Below are positions 9,194-18,049 of a DNA stretch of 64,000 nucleotides, one piece after another. The notes under the pieces are model-generated. The model searched no databases, was not told where the DNA came from, and saw only the letters and a program-made list of their open reading frames with translations. The stretch lies in assembly GCF_005221385.1 (NCBI RefSeq), contig NZ_CP039903.1, positions 2,108,001-2,172,000 of the forward strand, in the 5' to 3' direction. Position numbers and translations under genes: made by a program. The DNA is from Agrobacterium tumefaciens (GTDB lineage: Bacteria > Pseudomonadota > Alphaproteobacteria > Rhizobiales > Rhizobiaceae). How positions within the stretch are numbered: the stretch's first letter is position 1; each line of letters opens with the position of its first letter.

Positions 9194-10500
9194 GCATGGT
9201 TCTGCTGCGTGGCCGCCTGCTGAGCTTCCGCCGCGCGCCGCTCGCAATCGACGATACGCAAAGCTATCTTTACATTGAGGATGGTGGCCTGCTGATCGAA
9301 GACGGCCGGATCGCCGCCATCGGCGAATACGCCGATATCCGCAAGCAAGCCCCCGAAGATATCGAGGAAAAGGACCACCGGCCGCATCTCATCGTGCCGG
9401 GCTTCATCGACATGCACCTGCATTTTCCGCAGATGCAGGTCATTGGCTCCTACGCCGCCAATCTCCTGGAATGGCTGAACACCTATACTTTCCCGGAAGA
9501 ATGCCGCTTCGTCGAAAGCGCCCATGCCCAGCGCATCGCCACGCATTTTTACGACGAGCTTCTGCGCCACGGCACCACCACGGCCGCTGCCTATTGCTCC
9601 GTGCACAAGACCTCCGCCGACGCCTTCTTCACTGAGGCCATGAAGCGCAATATGCTGATGGTGGGCGGCAAGGTGATGATGGACCGCAACGCCCCGCAGG
9701 GCCTGCTCGACACGCCGGAAACCTCCTATGACGAGACGCGTCAGGTCATCGCCGACTGGCACGGCAAGGGCCGCAACCACGTCGCCATCACACCCCGCTT
9801 CGCCATCACTTCCACGCCGAAGCAGATGGAAGCCGCACAGGCGCTGGCGCAGGAATTTCCCGATCTCTTCATCCAGACGCATCTCTCGGAAAATCTCGAC
9901 GAGATCAAATATACCTGCGAACTCTACCCTGATGCGACCGACTATACCGATATCTATGTGCGTTACGGCCTGATGGGCAAAAAGACCCTGCTCGGCCACG
10001 CCATCCATCTCTCCGAGCGCGAGGCGGACGTGCTGTCGGACACCGGCGCGGTGGCGGTGCATTGCCCCACCTCGAACCTCTTCATCGGCTCCGGCCTGTT
10101 CCCGATGAAAAAGCTGCAGCGTCGGGAAAAGCCCGTGCGCATCGCGGTTGCCACCGATATCGGCGGCGGATCGAGCTATTCCATGCTGCGCACCATGGAC
10201 GAGGCCTACAAGATCCAGCAATTGCTGGGCGAGCGCCTCAACCCGCTGGAAAGCTGGTATCTGATGACCCGCGGCAATGCCGAGGCCCTTTCCATGGTCG
10301 ACCGCATCGGCACGCTGGAGGCCGGCACGGACGCGGACATCACCGTGCTGAACGCCTCTTCCACCCCCGCCATGGCGCTGAAGATGGAAGTGGTGAACAG
10401 CCTGACGGAAGAACTCTTCCTGATGCTGACCATGGGCGACGACCGCACGGTGGTGGAGACCTATGTGGCCGGCAGGGCGATGAAGAGCGTGCTGGCATAG
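9190..10500 (+). CDS. guaD: Guanine deaminase
   Basis: A 436-residue amidohydrolase-superfamily enzyme converting guanine to xanthine, so feeding XdhAB. Metal-binding motifs are visible: PGFIDMHLHFPQ (about residue 72), QTHLSEN (about 237), GHAIHLS (about 271) and ATDIGGG (about 323). The length fits guanine deaminase. The start codon overlaps the puuD stop (ATGA), implying translational coupling and a single transcript. Confidence 0.93.
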   Translation: MSMVLLRGRLLSFRRAPLAIDDTQSYLYIEDGGLLIEDGRIAAIGEYADIRKQAPEDIEEKDHRPHLIVPGFIDMHLHFPQMQVIGSYAANLLEWLNTYTFPEECRFVESAHAQRIATHFYDELLRHGTTTAAAYCSVHKTSADAFFTEAMKRNMLMVGGKVMMDRNAPQGLLDTPETSYDETRQVIADWHGKGRNHVAITPRFAITSTPKQMEAAQALAQEFPDLFIQTHLSENLDEIKYTCELYPDATDYTDIYVRYGLMGKKTLLGHAIHLSEREADVLSDTGAVAVHCPTSNLFIGSGLFPMKKLQRREKPVRIAVATDIGGGSSYSMLRTMDEAYKIQQLLGERLNPLESWYLMTRGNAEALSMVDRIGTLEAGTDADITVLNASSTPAMALKMEVVNSLTEELFLMLTMGDDRTVVETYVAGRAMKSVLA

Positions 10501-10576
10501 TTCGGCTGAGGCCGAAACATAAAGCTGCGGCCTCCTTTATATCGGTCACATATTGGAGTGAGCGGGTGCTGCTCGT

Positions 10577-10698
10577 TTCTTCTCCCCGCCGGGGAGAAGG
10601 TCGCGGCAGCGGGATGAGGGGGCAAGCTTGCGGTCTATCGCTGGCGTTGCCCCCTCATCCGACCCTTCGGGCCACCTTCTCCCCGGCGGGGAGAAGAA
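10577..10698. repeat. RIME-like palindromic element, full-length copy
   Basis: A 122-base element bounded by inverted TTCTTCTCCCC / GGGGAGAAGAA arms, each itself a hairpin (CTCCCCGCCGGGGAG at 10582-10596; CTCCCCGGCGGGGAG at 10679-10693). Inside are inverted GATGAGGGGGC and GCCCCCTCATC. It has the same length and architecture as 28521-28642 and shares half of its sequence with 5051-5123. It lies between guaD and the TauE/SafE gene and could fold into a cruciform or act as an RNA stem-loop. Confidence 0.85.
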
Positions 10699-10777
10699 GC
10701 CGTGTCGCACCCGCTCGATTCTTAATGATCGTCCAACGCCATACCGGCCAAAACGAGAATGACCTCTGGAGTGCGCC

Positions 10778-11530
10778 GTGCCGGATTTGGACACAACCAC
10801 CATACTCATGGTTTTCGCGACCTTCACCGTCGCGGGCATCGTCAAGGGCGTGACCGGCATGGGACTGCCCACCGTCGCCATGGGCGTGCTCGGCCTGTTC
10901 ATGCCGCCTGTCGTCGCCGCAGGCCTGCTCATCCTGCCATCCTTCATCACCAACATCTGGCAATTGCTGGCCGGGCCTGATTTCCGGGCCATCGTGAAGC
11001 GGCTGTGGCCGATGATGATCGCCATTGCCCTCGGCACCCTCATCGGCATCCGGCTGATGACATCAGGCACCGGCGTCTGGACCACCTCGGCGCTCGGCCT
11101 GTGCCTTGCGGCTTACGCGGCCTATAGCCTCTTCGCCAAACCCCTCTCCGTTCCGCCACGGCTGGAAGCCAGGCTCTCCCCGGTCTTGGGGCTGGCAACC
11201 GGCCTCTTGACCGGCGGCACCGGAATTTTCGTCGTGCCCGCCGTGCCCTATATCCAGTCGCTCGGTTTCAGCCGGGATGATCTCGTGCAGGCGCTCGGCC
11301 TTTCCTTCACCGTCTCCACCGTCGCGCTCGCCGCAGGCCTTGCTTCCCAGAATGCTTTTCATGTCGAGCATCTGTCGCTTTCCGCGCTGGCCGTTCTGCC
11401 AGCGCTTCTCGGCATGTGGCTTGGCCAAAAAATCCGCCATATCGTCAGCCCGGCGACGTTTCGGAGCTGGTTTCTCATCTGTCTGCTTCTGCTAGGCTTC
11501 GAATTGTTTCTGCGTGCATTCTGGAATTAA
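10778..11530 (+). CDS. Sulfite exporter TauE/SafE family permease
   Basis: A 250-residue membrane protein with about eight hydrophobic segments. The duplicated glycine-rich TauE motif is visible as GIVKGVTGMGLPTVA (about residues 18-32) and GLLTGGTGIFVVPAV (about 143-157). Members of this family export sulfite, sulfoacetate or other anions; the substrate here is unknown. The start is a GTG at 10778 with CTGGAG 8 bases upstream. No obvious operon partner; the RIME-like repeat separates it from guaD. Confidence 0.85.
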   Translation: MPDLDTTTILMVFATFTVAGIVKGVTGMGLPTVAMGVLGLFMPPVVAAGLLILPSFITNIWQLLAGPDFRAIVKRLWPMMIAIALGTLIGIRLMTSGTGVWTTSALGLCLAAYAAYSLFAKPLSVPPRLEARLSPVLGLATGLLTGGTGIFVVPAVPYIQSLGFSRDDLVQALGLSFTVSTVALAAGLASQNAFHVEHLSLSALAVLPALLGMWLGQKIRHIVSPATFRSWFLICLLLLGFELFLRAFWN

Positions 11531-11560
11531 CCCGCGCTGTCGCCAAGCACGGCAAGCACA

Positions 11561-12142
11561 TTATTTCAACGGTTTGATAGCCGTGTAGCTTACGGTTTCT
11601 TCGTTACTGGTACCTTCGTCGTAGATCTTTGCAACCGTTGCAAGCAGATCCGGCGCATAAACCGCCGTCCAGCGTTCAACTTCCTCACCGTTTCTTCTGA
11701 CGTCGTAAAGGACGTTGAAAACGTCATAACTGCAATAACCGATAGAAAAAGCCCGTCGTTTTGTAACGGCAAGGTCCAGAGTCCACTTCTCCTTAAAAGC
11801 ATCGGCGTCCAGCGGAATGAATTCGAAAGTGCGGCGGGCACCGACTCTCAACGGCCAGAAATCGTTCAAATTCGACGTGAAATACTGATTGTAATTCCCG
11901 TCATTTCCCGAACGGAAAATTTCTATAAGCCCTTGATACAGGAAAGCCTTCTGTTTTCCACCGTCAGCAAAGCCATGTTGAACGGAAACCACCGGTCCCG
12001 ATGTTTTGAATTCGCTTTGCACGCCACTATGACTAAGGACAAATCCGCTCTTATGACTCTTGACCGAAGGGCACTCCGCTGCAAAAGCAATATTTGGAAC
12101 TATAAGAACGGCAGCAAAAATTCTAAGTAAGTATATAAACAT
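11561..12142 (-). CDS. Secreted protein of unknown function
   Basis: A 193-residue protein with an N-terminal signal peptide (MFIYLLRIFAAVLIVPNIAFA, cleavage after AFA). The mature part has two cysteines (near residues 24 and 145) and no motif I recognise. The ATG at 12142 is chosen over an in-frame TTG five codons upstream, since a GGA lies about 9 bases before it. The gene and its upstream region are AT-richer than neighbours, suggesting relatively recent acquisition. It is convergent with the TauE gene. Confidence 0.65.
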   Translation of the reverse strand: MFIYLLRIFAAVLIVPNIAFAAECPSVKSHKSGFVLSHSGVQSEFKTSGPVVSVQHGFADGGKQKAFLYQGLIEIFRSGNDGNYNQYFTSNLNDFWPLRVGARRTFEFIPLDADAFKEKWTLDLAVTKRRAFSIGYCSYDVFNVLYDVRRNGEEVERWTAVYAPDLLATVAKIYDEGTSNEETVSYTAIKPLK

Positions 12143-12319
12143 GATTAAAAATTCCAATTCGGATATATACTTATAGAATTGCCCGATACCAAGAAAATAT
12201 CAACTATAATTTTGAGGTGAAAGCGATTCAAAAAAACCCTCAAACTGCGACTGTCCAACTCGCGCACCGACATCGAATATGATATGTGAAGCCATCATTT
12301 AAATGTGAAGGCTTTATCC

Positions 12320-13453
12320 ATGGGCAAAATCCTGACCATAGCTGACCTGAAAAATCGGGCCCAGCGCCGTGTGCCAAAAATGTTTTTCGACTACGCCGAT
12401 AGCGGCGCGTGGACGGAAAGCACCTACCGCGCCAATGAGGATGATTTTGCCAAGATAAAGCTGCGCCAGCGCGTGCTGGTTGATATGACAGACAGGTCGC
12501 TGGCCACCGAAATGGTCGGCGAGAAGGTTTCGATGCCGGTGGCGCTCTCCCCCACAGGCCTGACCGGTATGCAGCATGCCGATGGCGAGATGCTGGCGGC
12601 CAAGGCAGCGGAAGAATTTGGCGTGCCCTTCACGCTTTCCACCATGAGCATCTGCTCCATCGAGGATGTCGCTTCCGTCACCTCGAAACCCTTCTGGTTC
12701 CAGCTTTACGTGATGAAGGACCGGGATTTCGTCAACAATCTCATCGACCGGGCGAAGGCCGCCGGCTGCTCGGCGCTGGTATTGACGCTCGACCTGCAAA
12801 TTCTCGGCCAGCGCCACAAAGACCTTCGCAACGGCCTCTCCGCACCGCCGAAATTTACCCCGAAACATATCTGGCAGATGGCGACCCGGCCGAAATGGTG
12901 CATGGACATGGCCCGCACCAAGCGCCGCAGCTTCGGCAACATCGTCGGCCACGCCAAAAATGTCTCCGACCTCTCCTCGCTCTCCTCCTGGACGGCGGAG
13001 CAGTTCGATCCGCGCCTGTCGTGGAAGGATGTCGAATGGATCAAGGAACGCTGGGGCGGCAAGCTGATCCTCAAGGGCATCCTTGACGAGGAAGATGCCC
13101 GCGCCTCGCTCGATACCGGCGCCGATGCCATCATCGTCTCCAACCATGGCGGCCGCCAGCTCGACGGTGCGCATTCCTCCATCGCCATGCTGCCGAAGAT
13201 CGTCGATGCCGTCGGCGATAAAGTCGAGGTGCATATGGATGGCGGCATCCGCTCCGGTCAGGATGTGCTGAAAGCCGTCGCACTCGGCGCCAAAGGCACC
13301 TATATCGGCCGCCCCTTCCTCTATGGCCTCGGTGCCGATGGCAAGCAGGGCGTGACGACGGCGCTGGAGATCATCCGCAAGGAGATGGATGTCAGCATGG
13401 CGCTTTGCGGCAAGCGGCTGATTACGGATGTGGACCGCAGCATTCTGGCGTGA
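12320..13453 (+). CDS. lldD: FMN-dependent L-lactate dehydrogenase
   Basis: A 377-residue alpha-hydroxy-acid dehydrogenase with a TIM-barrel fold, oxidising L-lactate to pyruvate and feeding the respiratory chain. Visible are MFFDYADSGAWTE near the start (substrate tyrosine region), ALSPTGLTGMQHADGE, FQLYVMKDRDF, LTLDLQILGQR and the signature SNHGGRQLDG (about residue 273) with catalytic histidine, followed by DGGIRSGQDVLKA and GRPFLYGL. The ATG at 12320 has GAAGG 8 bases upstream; the GTG at 12305 would add five residues. Other 2-hydroxyacids remain possible substrates. Confidence 0.9.
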   Translation: MGKILTIADLKNRAQRRVPKMFFDYADSGAWTESTYRANEDDFAKIKLRQRVLVDMTDRSLATEMVGEKVSMPVALSPTGLTGMQHADGEMLAAKAAEEFGVPFTLSTMSICSIEDVASVTSKPFWFQLYVMKDRDFVNNLIDRAKAAGCSALVLTLDLQILGQRHKDLRNGLSAPPKFTPKHIWQMATRPKWCMDMARTKRRSFGNIVGHAKNVSDLSSLSSWTAEQFDPRLSWKDVEWIKERWGGKLILKGILDEEDARASLDTGADAIIVSNHGGRQLDGAHSSIAMLPKIVDAVGDKVEVHMDGGIRSGQDVLKAVALGAKGTYIGRPFLYGLGADGKQGVTTALEIIRKEMDVSMALCGKRLITDVDRSILA

Positions 13454-13509
13454 TGTTGGAAAAGGCAGAAGGCGTTCCGGAGATGCGTCGGAGGCCGCTC
13501 CATTCTCTG

Positions 13510-13624
13510 CCGTCATGCCGGACTTGATCCGGCATCCAGCCACGGCGCGTCTGCGCCGTGAAAGAGTCTCTCGCGATCAAGGACTTGATCGCGCTGGACC
13601 CCGGATCAGGTCCGGGGTGACGGC
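13510..13624. repeat. Intergenic inverted repeat (CCGTCATGCCGGACT type)
   Basis: A 115-base palindromic element between lldD and the SMR gene. Outer arms CCGTCATGCCGGACTTGATC and GATCAGGTCCGGGGTGACGG are imperfect reverse complements; internal short hairpins (ACGGCGCGTCTGCGCCGT; GCGATCAAGGACTTGATCGC) fill the middle. This type of dispersed palindrome is common between alphaproteobacterial genes from memory. The element at 38083-38168 has the same ends (CGTCAT/ATGACG) but a different core. Confidence 0.75.
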
Positions 13625-13658
13625 GTGAGGATGTTGATCCCGCATACGCCCCGCCCTA

Positions 13659-14003
13659 TCAATGCCCCACCGTCTTCGAAAACACATTCACAATCACCAC
13701 CCCCGTCACGATAAACCCGAGACCGATGACGGCGGCGAGATCCAGCGTCTGGCGAAACACGAAATAGCCGATGCCGGAAATCAGCACGATGCCGAGCCCG
13801 CTCCAGATCGCATAAGCCACACCGACCGGCATGGCGCGCAACGTGAACGACAGCAGATAAAAGGCCGCACCGTAAAACAGTGCCATCAGCACCGTCGGTA
13901 GCAGCCTCGTGAATTGCTGCGACTGCTGCAGGAAAGACGTCGCGATAACCTCGCAAACAATAGCCGCGACGAGCGCCCCATAGGTAAAAAGTGCCGCGTT
14001 CAT
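13659..14003 (-). CDS. Small multidrug resistance (SMR) efflux protein
   Basis: A 114-residue four-helix membrane protein of the EmrE/QacE family, a proton-driven exporter of lipophilic cations acting as a dimer. The essential membrane glutamate is present in IVCEVIATSFLQQS (helix 1), with W-x-G-L-G in helix 3 region (YAIWSGLGIVLISG). Its start overlaps the stop of the upstream TetR gene by ATGA, so regulator and pump form one autoregulated unit. Confidence 0.9.
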   Translation of the reverse strand: MNAALFTYGALVAAIVCEVIATSFLQQSQQFTRLLPTVLMALFYGAAFYLLSFTLRAMPVGVAYAIWSGLGIVLISGIGYFVFRQTLDLAAVIGLGFIVTGVVIVNVFSKTVGH

Positions 14004-14572
14004 CGTTCCATTTCCTTTTTCGTCTGGGCGATCATCCGGGCCTTGAGAGCCGCCCTGTCGCCACCTGCCCTGCTATCATCAGCCAGAAGATCGGCAAACC
14101 AGATGCCATCAGCCGCGAGCCGCACCATCTCCAGTACCACCCCGTCATCCGTCTCTTTATGACGGGCAAGACGCCCCTCGACCCAACTGGTCCACATGCG
14201 CCGAAGCGACGGTTCACCGACCATGGAAACCGAGATCGCCGCCCATTGCCTGCCCGAATCTCGGTCACGATCATCGAAAACCGCGTTCGCATAGGCCCGC
14301 GTGAAGCATCCGTAAGCTTCACAATCCTGTGAGATCAGTGCGTCGATTTCCGCGTCCAGCGCCGAAAGAAGGTCCGCCATCACCGCCTCAAGCAGGGCCT
14401 GCTTGGAGGCGAAATGATGGAACAACCCACCTTTCGTCACCCCGGCCGCATCGGCCACGGCCTGTATCGAAAGTGCCGCAACGCCCTGATCGGCAGCAAG
14501 TTTCGCCGCGCAGTCAAGCAGGCTGCGACGCACGATCTCGGGCTGTTTCTTTCGTTCGTGAGCATTTGTCAT
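14000..14572 (-). CDS. TetR-family repressor of the SMR pump
   Basis: A 190-residue TetR regulator. The N-terminal helix-turn-helix is clear (LSIQAVADAAGVTKGGLFHH at about residues 35-54, followed by FASKQALLEAV); the C-terminal domain should bind the inducing ligand. The ATG at 14572 is preferred because a 22-base palindrome just upstream is best placed as its operator; alternative in-frame starts at 14584 and 14644 would lie within or beyond that palindrome. Overlap with the SMR gene supports local regulation of efflux. Confidence 0.85.
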   Translation of the reverse strand: MTNAHERKKQPEIVRRSLLDCAAKLAADQGVAALSIQAVADAAGVTKGGLFHHFASKQALLEAVMADLLSALDAEIDALISQDCEAYGCFTRAYANAVFDDRDRDSGRQWAAISVSMVGEPSLRRMWTSWVEGRLARHKETDDGVVLEMVRLAADGIWFADLLADDSRAGGDRAALKARMIAQTKKEMER

Positions 14573-14578
14573 TTCCCA

Positions 14579-14600
14579 AAACATACCGGATGGTAGGTTT
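14579..14600. promoter_or_regulatory. Probable TetR operator
   Basis: A 22-base near-perfect palindrome immediately upstream of the tetR start: AAACaTACC-ggat-GGTAgGTTT read on the plus strand. Nine of eleven position pairs are symmetric. Length, symmetry and position 6 bases before the repressor start are typical of TetR-family autoregulatory operators. Binding is inferred. Confidence 0.6.
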
Positions 14601-14751
14601 CTTTTCAAGAAAATTGTGAGGGCAGCGGATGGGTTGAAATTCATACTTAATTAAGCATGAAAGCGATCTCTAAAGTTTTAGCGGTTTTGTTGCCGGAAAG
14701 TGTCAGTAAAACTTGAAATCAACAGCGGCGGTCAAACAAAAGGGGCGGATT

Positions 14752-16077
14752 ATGTCGGGAACGGTCAAACGGGGAATGGCGGGAACATGGGTCTTCGCGC
14801 TCGCCTTCTTTTGCGCGATCCTCTCATTGCAGGCATCGCCCGCACAGGCCGGCTACGCCCATTTCATCATGGATGCCAATACCGGCAAGGTTCTGGCGTC
14901 CCGCAATGCCGATGTGCTGAACCACCCCGCTTCGCTTACCAAGATGATGACGCTTTACATGACCTTCGAGGCGCTGCATGCCGGCCGGATTCGCTGGGAC
15001 CAGAAGATAAAGATGTCCAAGAATGGTGCAGCCGTCATCCCCTCGAAGCTTTATGTGCGCCAGGGCCAGACCTTCACCGTGCGCGAAGCCGTTTATGGCA
15101 TGATCGTCAAATCCGCCAATGACATGGCGGAAGGCATGGGCGATCACCTCGGTGGCTCCGAGGCAAGGTTTGCCGAGATGATGACCCGCAAGGCCCGCCA
15201 GCTCGGCATGTCGAAAACGGTGTTCCGCAATGCTTCCGGCCTGCCCAGCAAATCGCAGGTGACGACGGCGCGTGACATGGCGAAGCTCGGTCTTGCGCTG
15301 CAGCGCGACTTCCCCAAGGAATATGACCTCTTTGCCATGGAATCCTTCAGCTTCCGGGGAAAACGCATCCGCGGCCACAACAATCTGATGTATCGCTATC
15401 GGGGCATGGATGGCATCAAGACCGGTTACACCAATGCCTCCGGCTTCAACCTCGTCAGCGCCATCAACCACAATGGCCGCCGCGTCGTCGGCGTCGTGCT
15501 GGGTGGCAAGACCGCACGCAGCCGCGATGCCCAGATGGCCGCCCTTCTCGACAAGGCCGTGCCGCAGGCATCGAGAAGCCGCAACACCGAACAGCTCGTC
15601 GCCAGCGCCAATGTCAGCCGCACCTTCGATGTGCCGCCCGCAACCGCGCGCCCCGCTGCCGTACCGCCCGCCTCCGTGCCATTACCGATGTTCGCCGAAC
15701 GCCGCGTCGATCCGGTCGCCATGCAGATCGCCACGGCCAACAACCAGATGGCCGATATGATGCAGGTTTCCGCCATTCCGCGGCCGGCTCCCGCGGCAGC
15801 CTCCGCCGGCCAGTCCACGGGCCAGAGAAGCCGCTGGGAAGTGCAGATCGCCGCAGCAGACAGCGAAGCCGCCGCCCGCTCGCTGCTCGCCAATGCCCGC
15901 TCCAACATCGGAAGCTATGCCGGGATCGCCCCCTATACCGAAGCGGTGCAAAGCGGCTCGGCGACCCTCTACCGCGCCCGCTTCACTGGCTTCGAAGACC
16001 AGTCTTCGGCGGTTTCCGCCTGCAAGGAACTGAAGGCGCAGTCTTACGCCTGCGTGGTAATGAACAGCGAGGGGTAA
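14752..16077 (+). CDS. Serine-type D-Ala-D-Ala carboxypeptidase with SPOR domain (DacF/PBP5-like)
   Basis: A 441-residue periplasmic penicillin-binding protein that trims the terminal D-alanine of peptidoglycan stem peptides. The signal peptide spans about residues 8-34 (ending PAQAG). The catalytic motifs of the S11 family are all visible: S-x-x-K as HPASLTKMM, S-x-N as VKSANDMAE, and K-T-G as GIKTGYT. After a proline/alanine-rich linker the last 80 residues (SRWEVQIAAADSEAAARSLL onward) form a SPOR-like domain that would bind denuded septal glycan. The start at 14752 follows AGGGGCGGATT. Confidence 0.92.
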   Translation: MSGTVKRGMAGTWVFALAFFCAILSLQASPAQAGYAHFIMDANTGKVLASRNADVLNHPASLTKMMTLYMTFEALHAGRIRWDQKIKMSKNGAAVIPSKLYVRQGQTFTVREAVYGMIVKSANDMAEGMGDHLGGSEARFAEMMTRKARQLGMSKTVFRNASGLPSKSQVTTARDMAKLGLALQRDFPKEYDLFAMESFSFRGKRIRGHNNLMYRYRGMDGIKTGYTNASGFNLVSAINHNGRRVVGVVLGGKTARSRDAQMAALLDKAVPQASRSRNTEQLVASANVSRTFDVPPATARPAAVPPASVPLPMFAERRVDPVAMQIATANNQMADMMQVSAIPRPAPAAASAGQSTGQRSRWEVQIAAADSEAAARSLLANARSNIGSYAGIAPYTEAVQSGSATLYRARFTGFEDQSSAVSACKELKAQSYACVVMNSEG

Positions 16078-16080
16078 GTT

Positions 16081-16824
16081 TTACCGCTTGAGCCAGCCGC
16101 TCGCCAGCGCATCGGCCAGATAGGGAATGCCGTTGACCCGTGCCATCTCGGCCATGGCCAGATTGTCATAGCGGATATTCCGGAAATAGACCTGCCAGCC
16201 GCGCCCGGTTTCTTCCAGCACGGCATAGCTGGCAAGCGGATGACCGGCCTCGACGTGGTGGTCGAAAGGCGTATCGTCCTTCCAGCCGGGGCAGCCGACG
16301 CTGCCGGGATTGACGATCAGCCGGCCATCGGAAAGCTGCACCGCGCGGGGAATATGGGTATGGCCACACAGCATCAGCGGCTGGGTGATCCCTTCCGCCC
16401 TTGCCTCGATTTCAGCCAGCGGCCGCAATTTCAGCACGCCTTCCGGCGAAAGCGTTTCCAGCCAATAGTCGAGATCGTCAAGCGGCGAGCCGTGGCAGCA
16501 ATAGGCGACGTCCTTGAATACCATGCTGAAGGGCAACGTCTGAAGCCAGTCCAGATGCGCAGCGGTCATCTGCGCATGGGCCGGCCTTTCCCAGCTCCCC
16601 ATATCCTCCCGTGCCCGCTCGATAAGTTCCCGGTCGTGATTGCCGCGAATGCTGGGTATCCAGTTGCCCACCAGCACATCACCGGTAAAACCCGCCTCCA
16701 GCGGCCCGCTAAAGCAATCGCCAAGATTGACGATCTCCTTGATGCCGAGCCTGGCGATATCCTCCAGCACGGCTTCAAGCGCAGCGCAGTTTCCGTGAAT
16801 ATCGGCGATGGCGGCAAAGATCAT
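16081..16824 (-). CDS. Calcineurin-like metallophosphoesterase
   Basis: A 247-residue metallophosphatase of the YfcE/MJ0936 type. All metal motifs are present: ADIHGN (residues 7-12), NLGDCFSGP, RGNHDRE, a histidine in CCHGSP and CGHTHIP. The substrate is unknown; relatives act on phosphodiesters, nucleotides or protein phosphate. It is the last gene of the puuE-uraD-mntA-hepT-allA-uraH run, 5 bases after uraH, so it is likely co-transcribed with purine-ring degradation genes. Confidence 0.88.
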   Translation of the reverse strand: MIFAAIADIHGNCAALEAVLEDIARLGIKEIVNLGDCFSGPLEAGFTGDVLVGNWIPSIRGNHDRELIERAREDMGSWERPAHAQMTAAHLDWLQTLPFSMVFKDVAYCCHGSPLDDLDYWLETLSPEGVLKLRPLAEIEARAEGITQPLMLCGHTHIPRAVQLSDGRLIVNPGSVGCPGWKDDTPFDHHVEAGHPLASYAVLEETGRGWQVYFRNIRYDNLAMAEMARVNGIPYLADALASGWLKR

Positions 16825-16829
16825 GGCAA

Positions 16830-17186
16830 TCAGCTTCCTCGATAGGTGGAATAGCTATAGGGCGAAAGCAGAAGCGGCACATGGTAATGGCCGCTCTCAT
16901 CGGCAATGCCGAAACGGATCGGGATAATGTCGAGAAAGGCCGGTTCCGGCAGCGCCAAGCCCTTGCCGCGCAGATAATCACCGGCATGGAAAACCAGCTC
17001 ATATTCGCCCGCCTTGAAACTCTCTCCGACTAGCAGCGGCCCGCCATCCACCCGGCCGTCACTATTGGTCTTCACCGTCTTCAGCTTCTCGCGGCGATCG
17101 CCGGAGAGCCGGTAAAGCTCGATTGTCAGCCCTTGCGCCGGCGTACCATGGGCGGCATCGAGAACATGGGTGGTCAGACCGGTCAT
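16830..17186 (-). CDS. uraH: 5-hydroxyisourate hydrolase (transthyretin-like)
   Basis: A 118-residue transthyretin-related protein hydrolysing 5-hydroxyisourate to OHCU. Active-site features are visible: the N-terminal [14 protein letters not shown] with its histidine, an arginine in [17 protein letters not shown] and the diagnostic C-terminal YRGS tetrapeptide. It acts directly after PuuD. Its start overlaps the stop of allA by ATGA. Confidence 0.95.
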   Translation of the reverse strand: MTGLTTHVLDAAHGTPAQGLTIELYRLSGDRREKLKTVKTNSDGRVDGGPLLVGESFKAGEYELVFHAGDYLRGKGLALPEPAFLDIIPIRFGIADESGHYHVPLLLSPYSYSTYRGS

Positions 17187-17683
17187 GGCTTGGGCTCCGC
17201 GATCATGAAGGGCTCATCGAAAAAATACTCTTCCAGATTGTTACCCGGCCCTTCGCGGTCAGCAACCAGAAAATCCGAAACCGCCTGCAACGGCATCAGC
17301 GGATAATGCCAGACATTGCGGCGGTAATTCACGCCCTGATCGCCACGCGCCAGAAACACCTGCGGCCGCGCCGGCCGGCCTCCGTCATCTTCCGCAACGA
17401 CGACGAGGAAAGGCCTGCCGGAAAGCGGCGAAAAACTCTGGCTGCCGAGCGGATGCCGCTCCATCATCTCGATTTCATGCGGAAAGACGCGCGGCTGCCC
17501 ACGGAAAATATTGAGGATGACACGCCCACCCTCGCCCGCCGCCTCGGGTGCGGCAAGCGCATGGTGCCTCTCGGTCTGGCCGCCATTGATGTGGCGCATG
17601 GAAGAAGGCGTAGCTTCGATCACATCACCGAAGGATGCGAATGCTTGCTTGGTAAGGGGTTTTATGTCGAGAAAATCAGTCAA
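17183..17683 (-). CDS. allA: Ureidoglycolate lyase
   Basis: A 166-residue AllA-family cupin that splits ureidoglycolate to glyoxylate and urea. Characteristic stretches are FASFGDVIE near the N-terminus, [13 protein letters not shown] in the middle (the cupin histidine region) and [22 protein letters not shown] and NNLEEYFF towards the end. It starts only 3 bases after the hepT toxin stop and overlaps uraH, so the toxin-antitoxin pair is inside the same transcription unit. Confidence 0.92.
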   Translation of the reverse strand: MTDFLDIKPLTKQAFASFGDVIEATPSSMRHINGGQTERHHALAAPEAAGEGGRVILNIFRGQPRVFPHEIEMMERHPLGSQSFSPLSGRPFLVVVAEDDGGRPARPQVFLARGDQGVNYRRNVWHYPLMPLQAVSDFLVADREGPGNNLEEYFFDEPFMIAEPKP

Positions 17684-17686
17684 ATG

Positions 17687-18049
17687 TCATTCACCTTGGG
17701 CATGCCAGTTATGCAGAAGAGAGAGTTTGTCCAGAAGATCAGGTATAGCCGTCTGGGTCGTATCCCAGACCGTTTCCAGATTGATGCTCATATAGCCGTG
17801 CGCGATCCTGTTTCGCATTCCGCGCATCTTGACCCAGGGAATATCGGGAAAATCCGCCACGAAAGCAGGGAACTCTTCCATTATCCGCGCAGTCGTTTCG
17901 CCGATAATCAAAAGGTTCATCGCGACCGCCCGTTGGCGGACGAGATCAGCCAAAAATTCATCCTTTGTTTTCGGTCGAACGAAGTCGATGGTTTCCGAAG
18001 CAACCTGCCTGATATCCTGAAGATAAACGTGCAGCCGCTCGACCCTCAT
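17687..18049 (-). CDS. hepT: HepT-like HEPN ribonuclease toxin (DUF86)
   Basis: A 120-residue HEPN-domain protein. It carries the RX4HXY catalytic motif as RNRIAHGY (about residues 80-87), the site that in characterised HepT toxins cleaves RNA and whose tyrosine is adenylylated by MntA. Helical all the way; begins MRVERLHVYLQDI. Its start overlaps the mntA stop (ATGA). The odd point is its place between uraD and allA inside the ureide operon, with no spare sequence on either side. Confidence 0.85.
   Translation of the reverse strand: MRVERLHVYLQDIRQVASETIDFVRPKTKDEFLADLVRQRAVAMNLLIIGETTARIMEEFPAFVADFPDIPWVKMRGMRNRIAHGYMSINLETVWDTTQTAIPDLLDKLSLLHNWHAQGE

Noticed and set aside
12314..13543. 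Minus-strand 409-residue open frame over lldD
   Set aside because: Complete overlap with a clear lldD; shadow of third-position GC bias.
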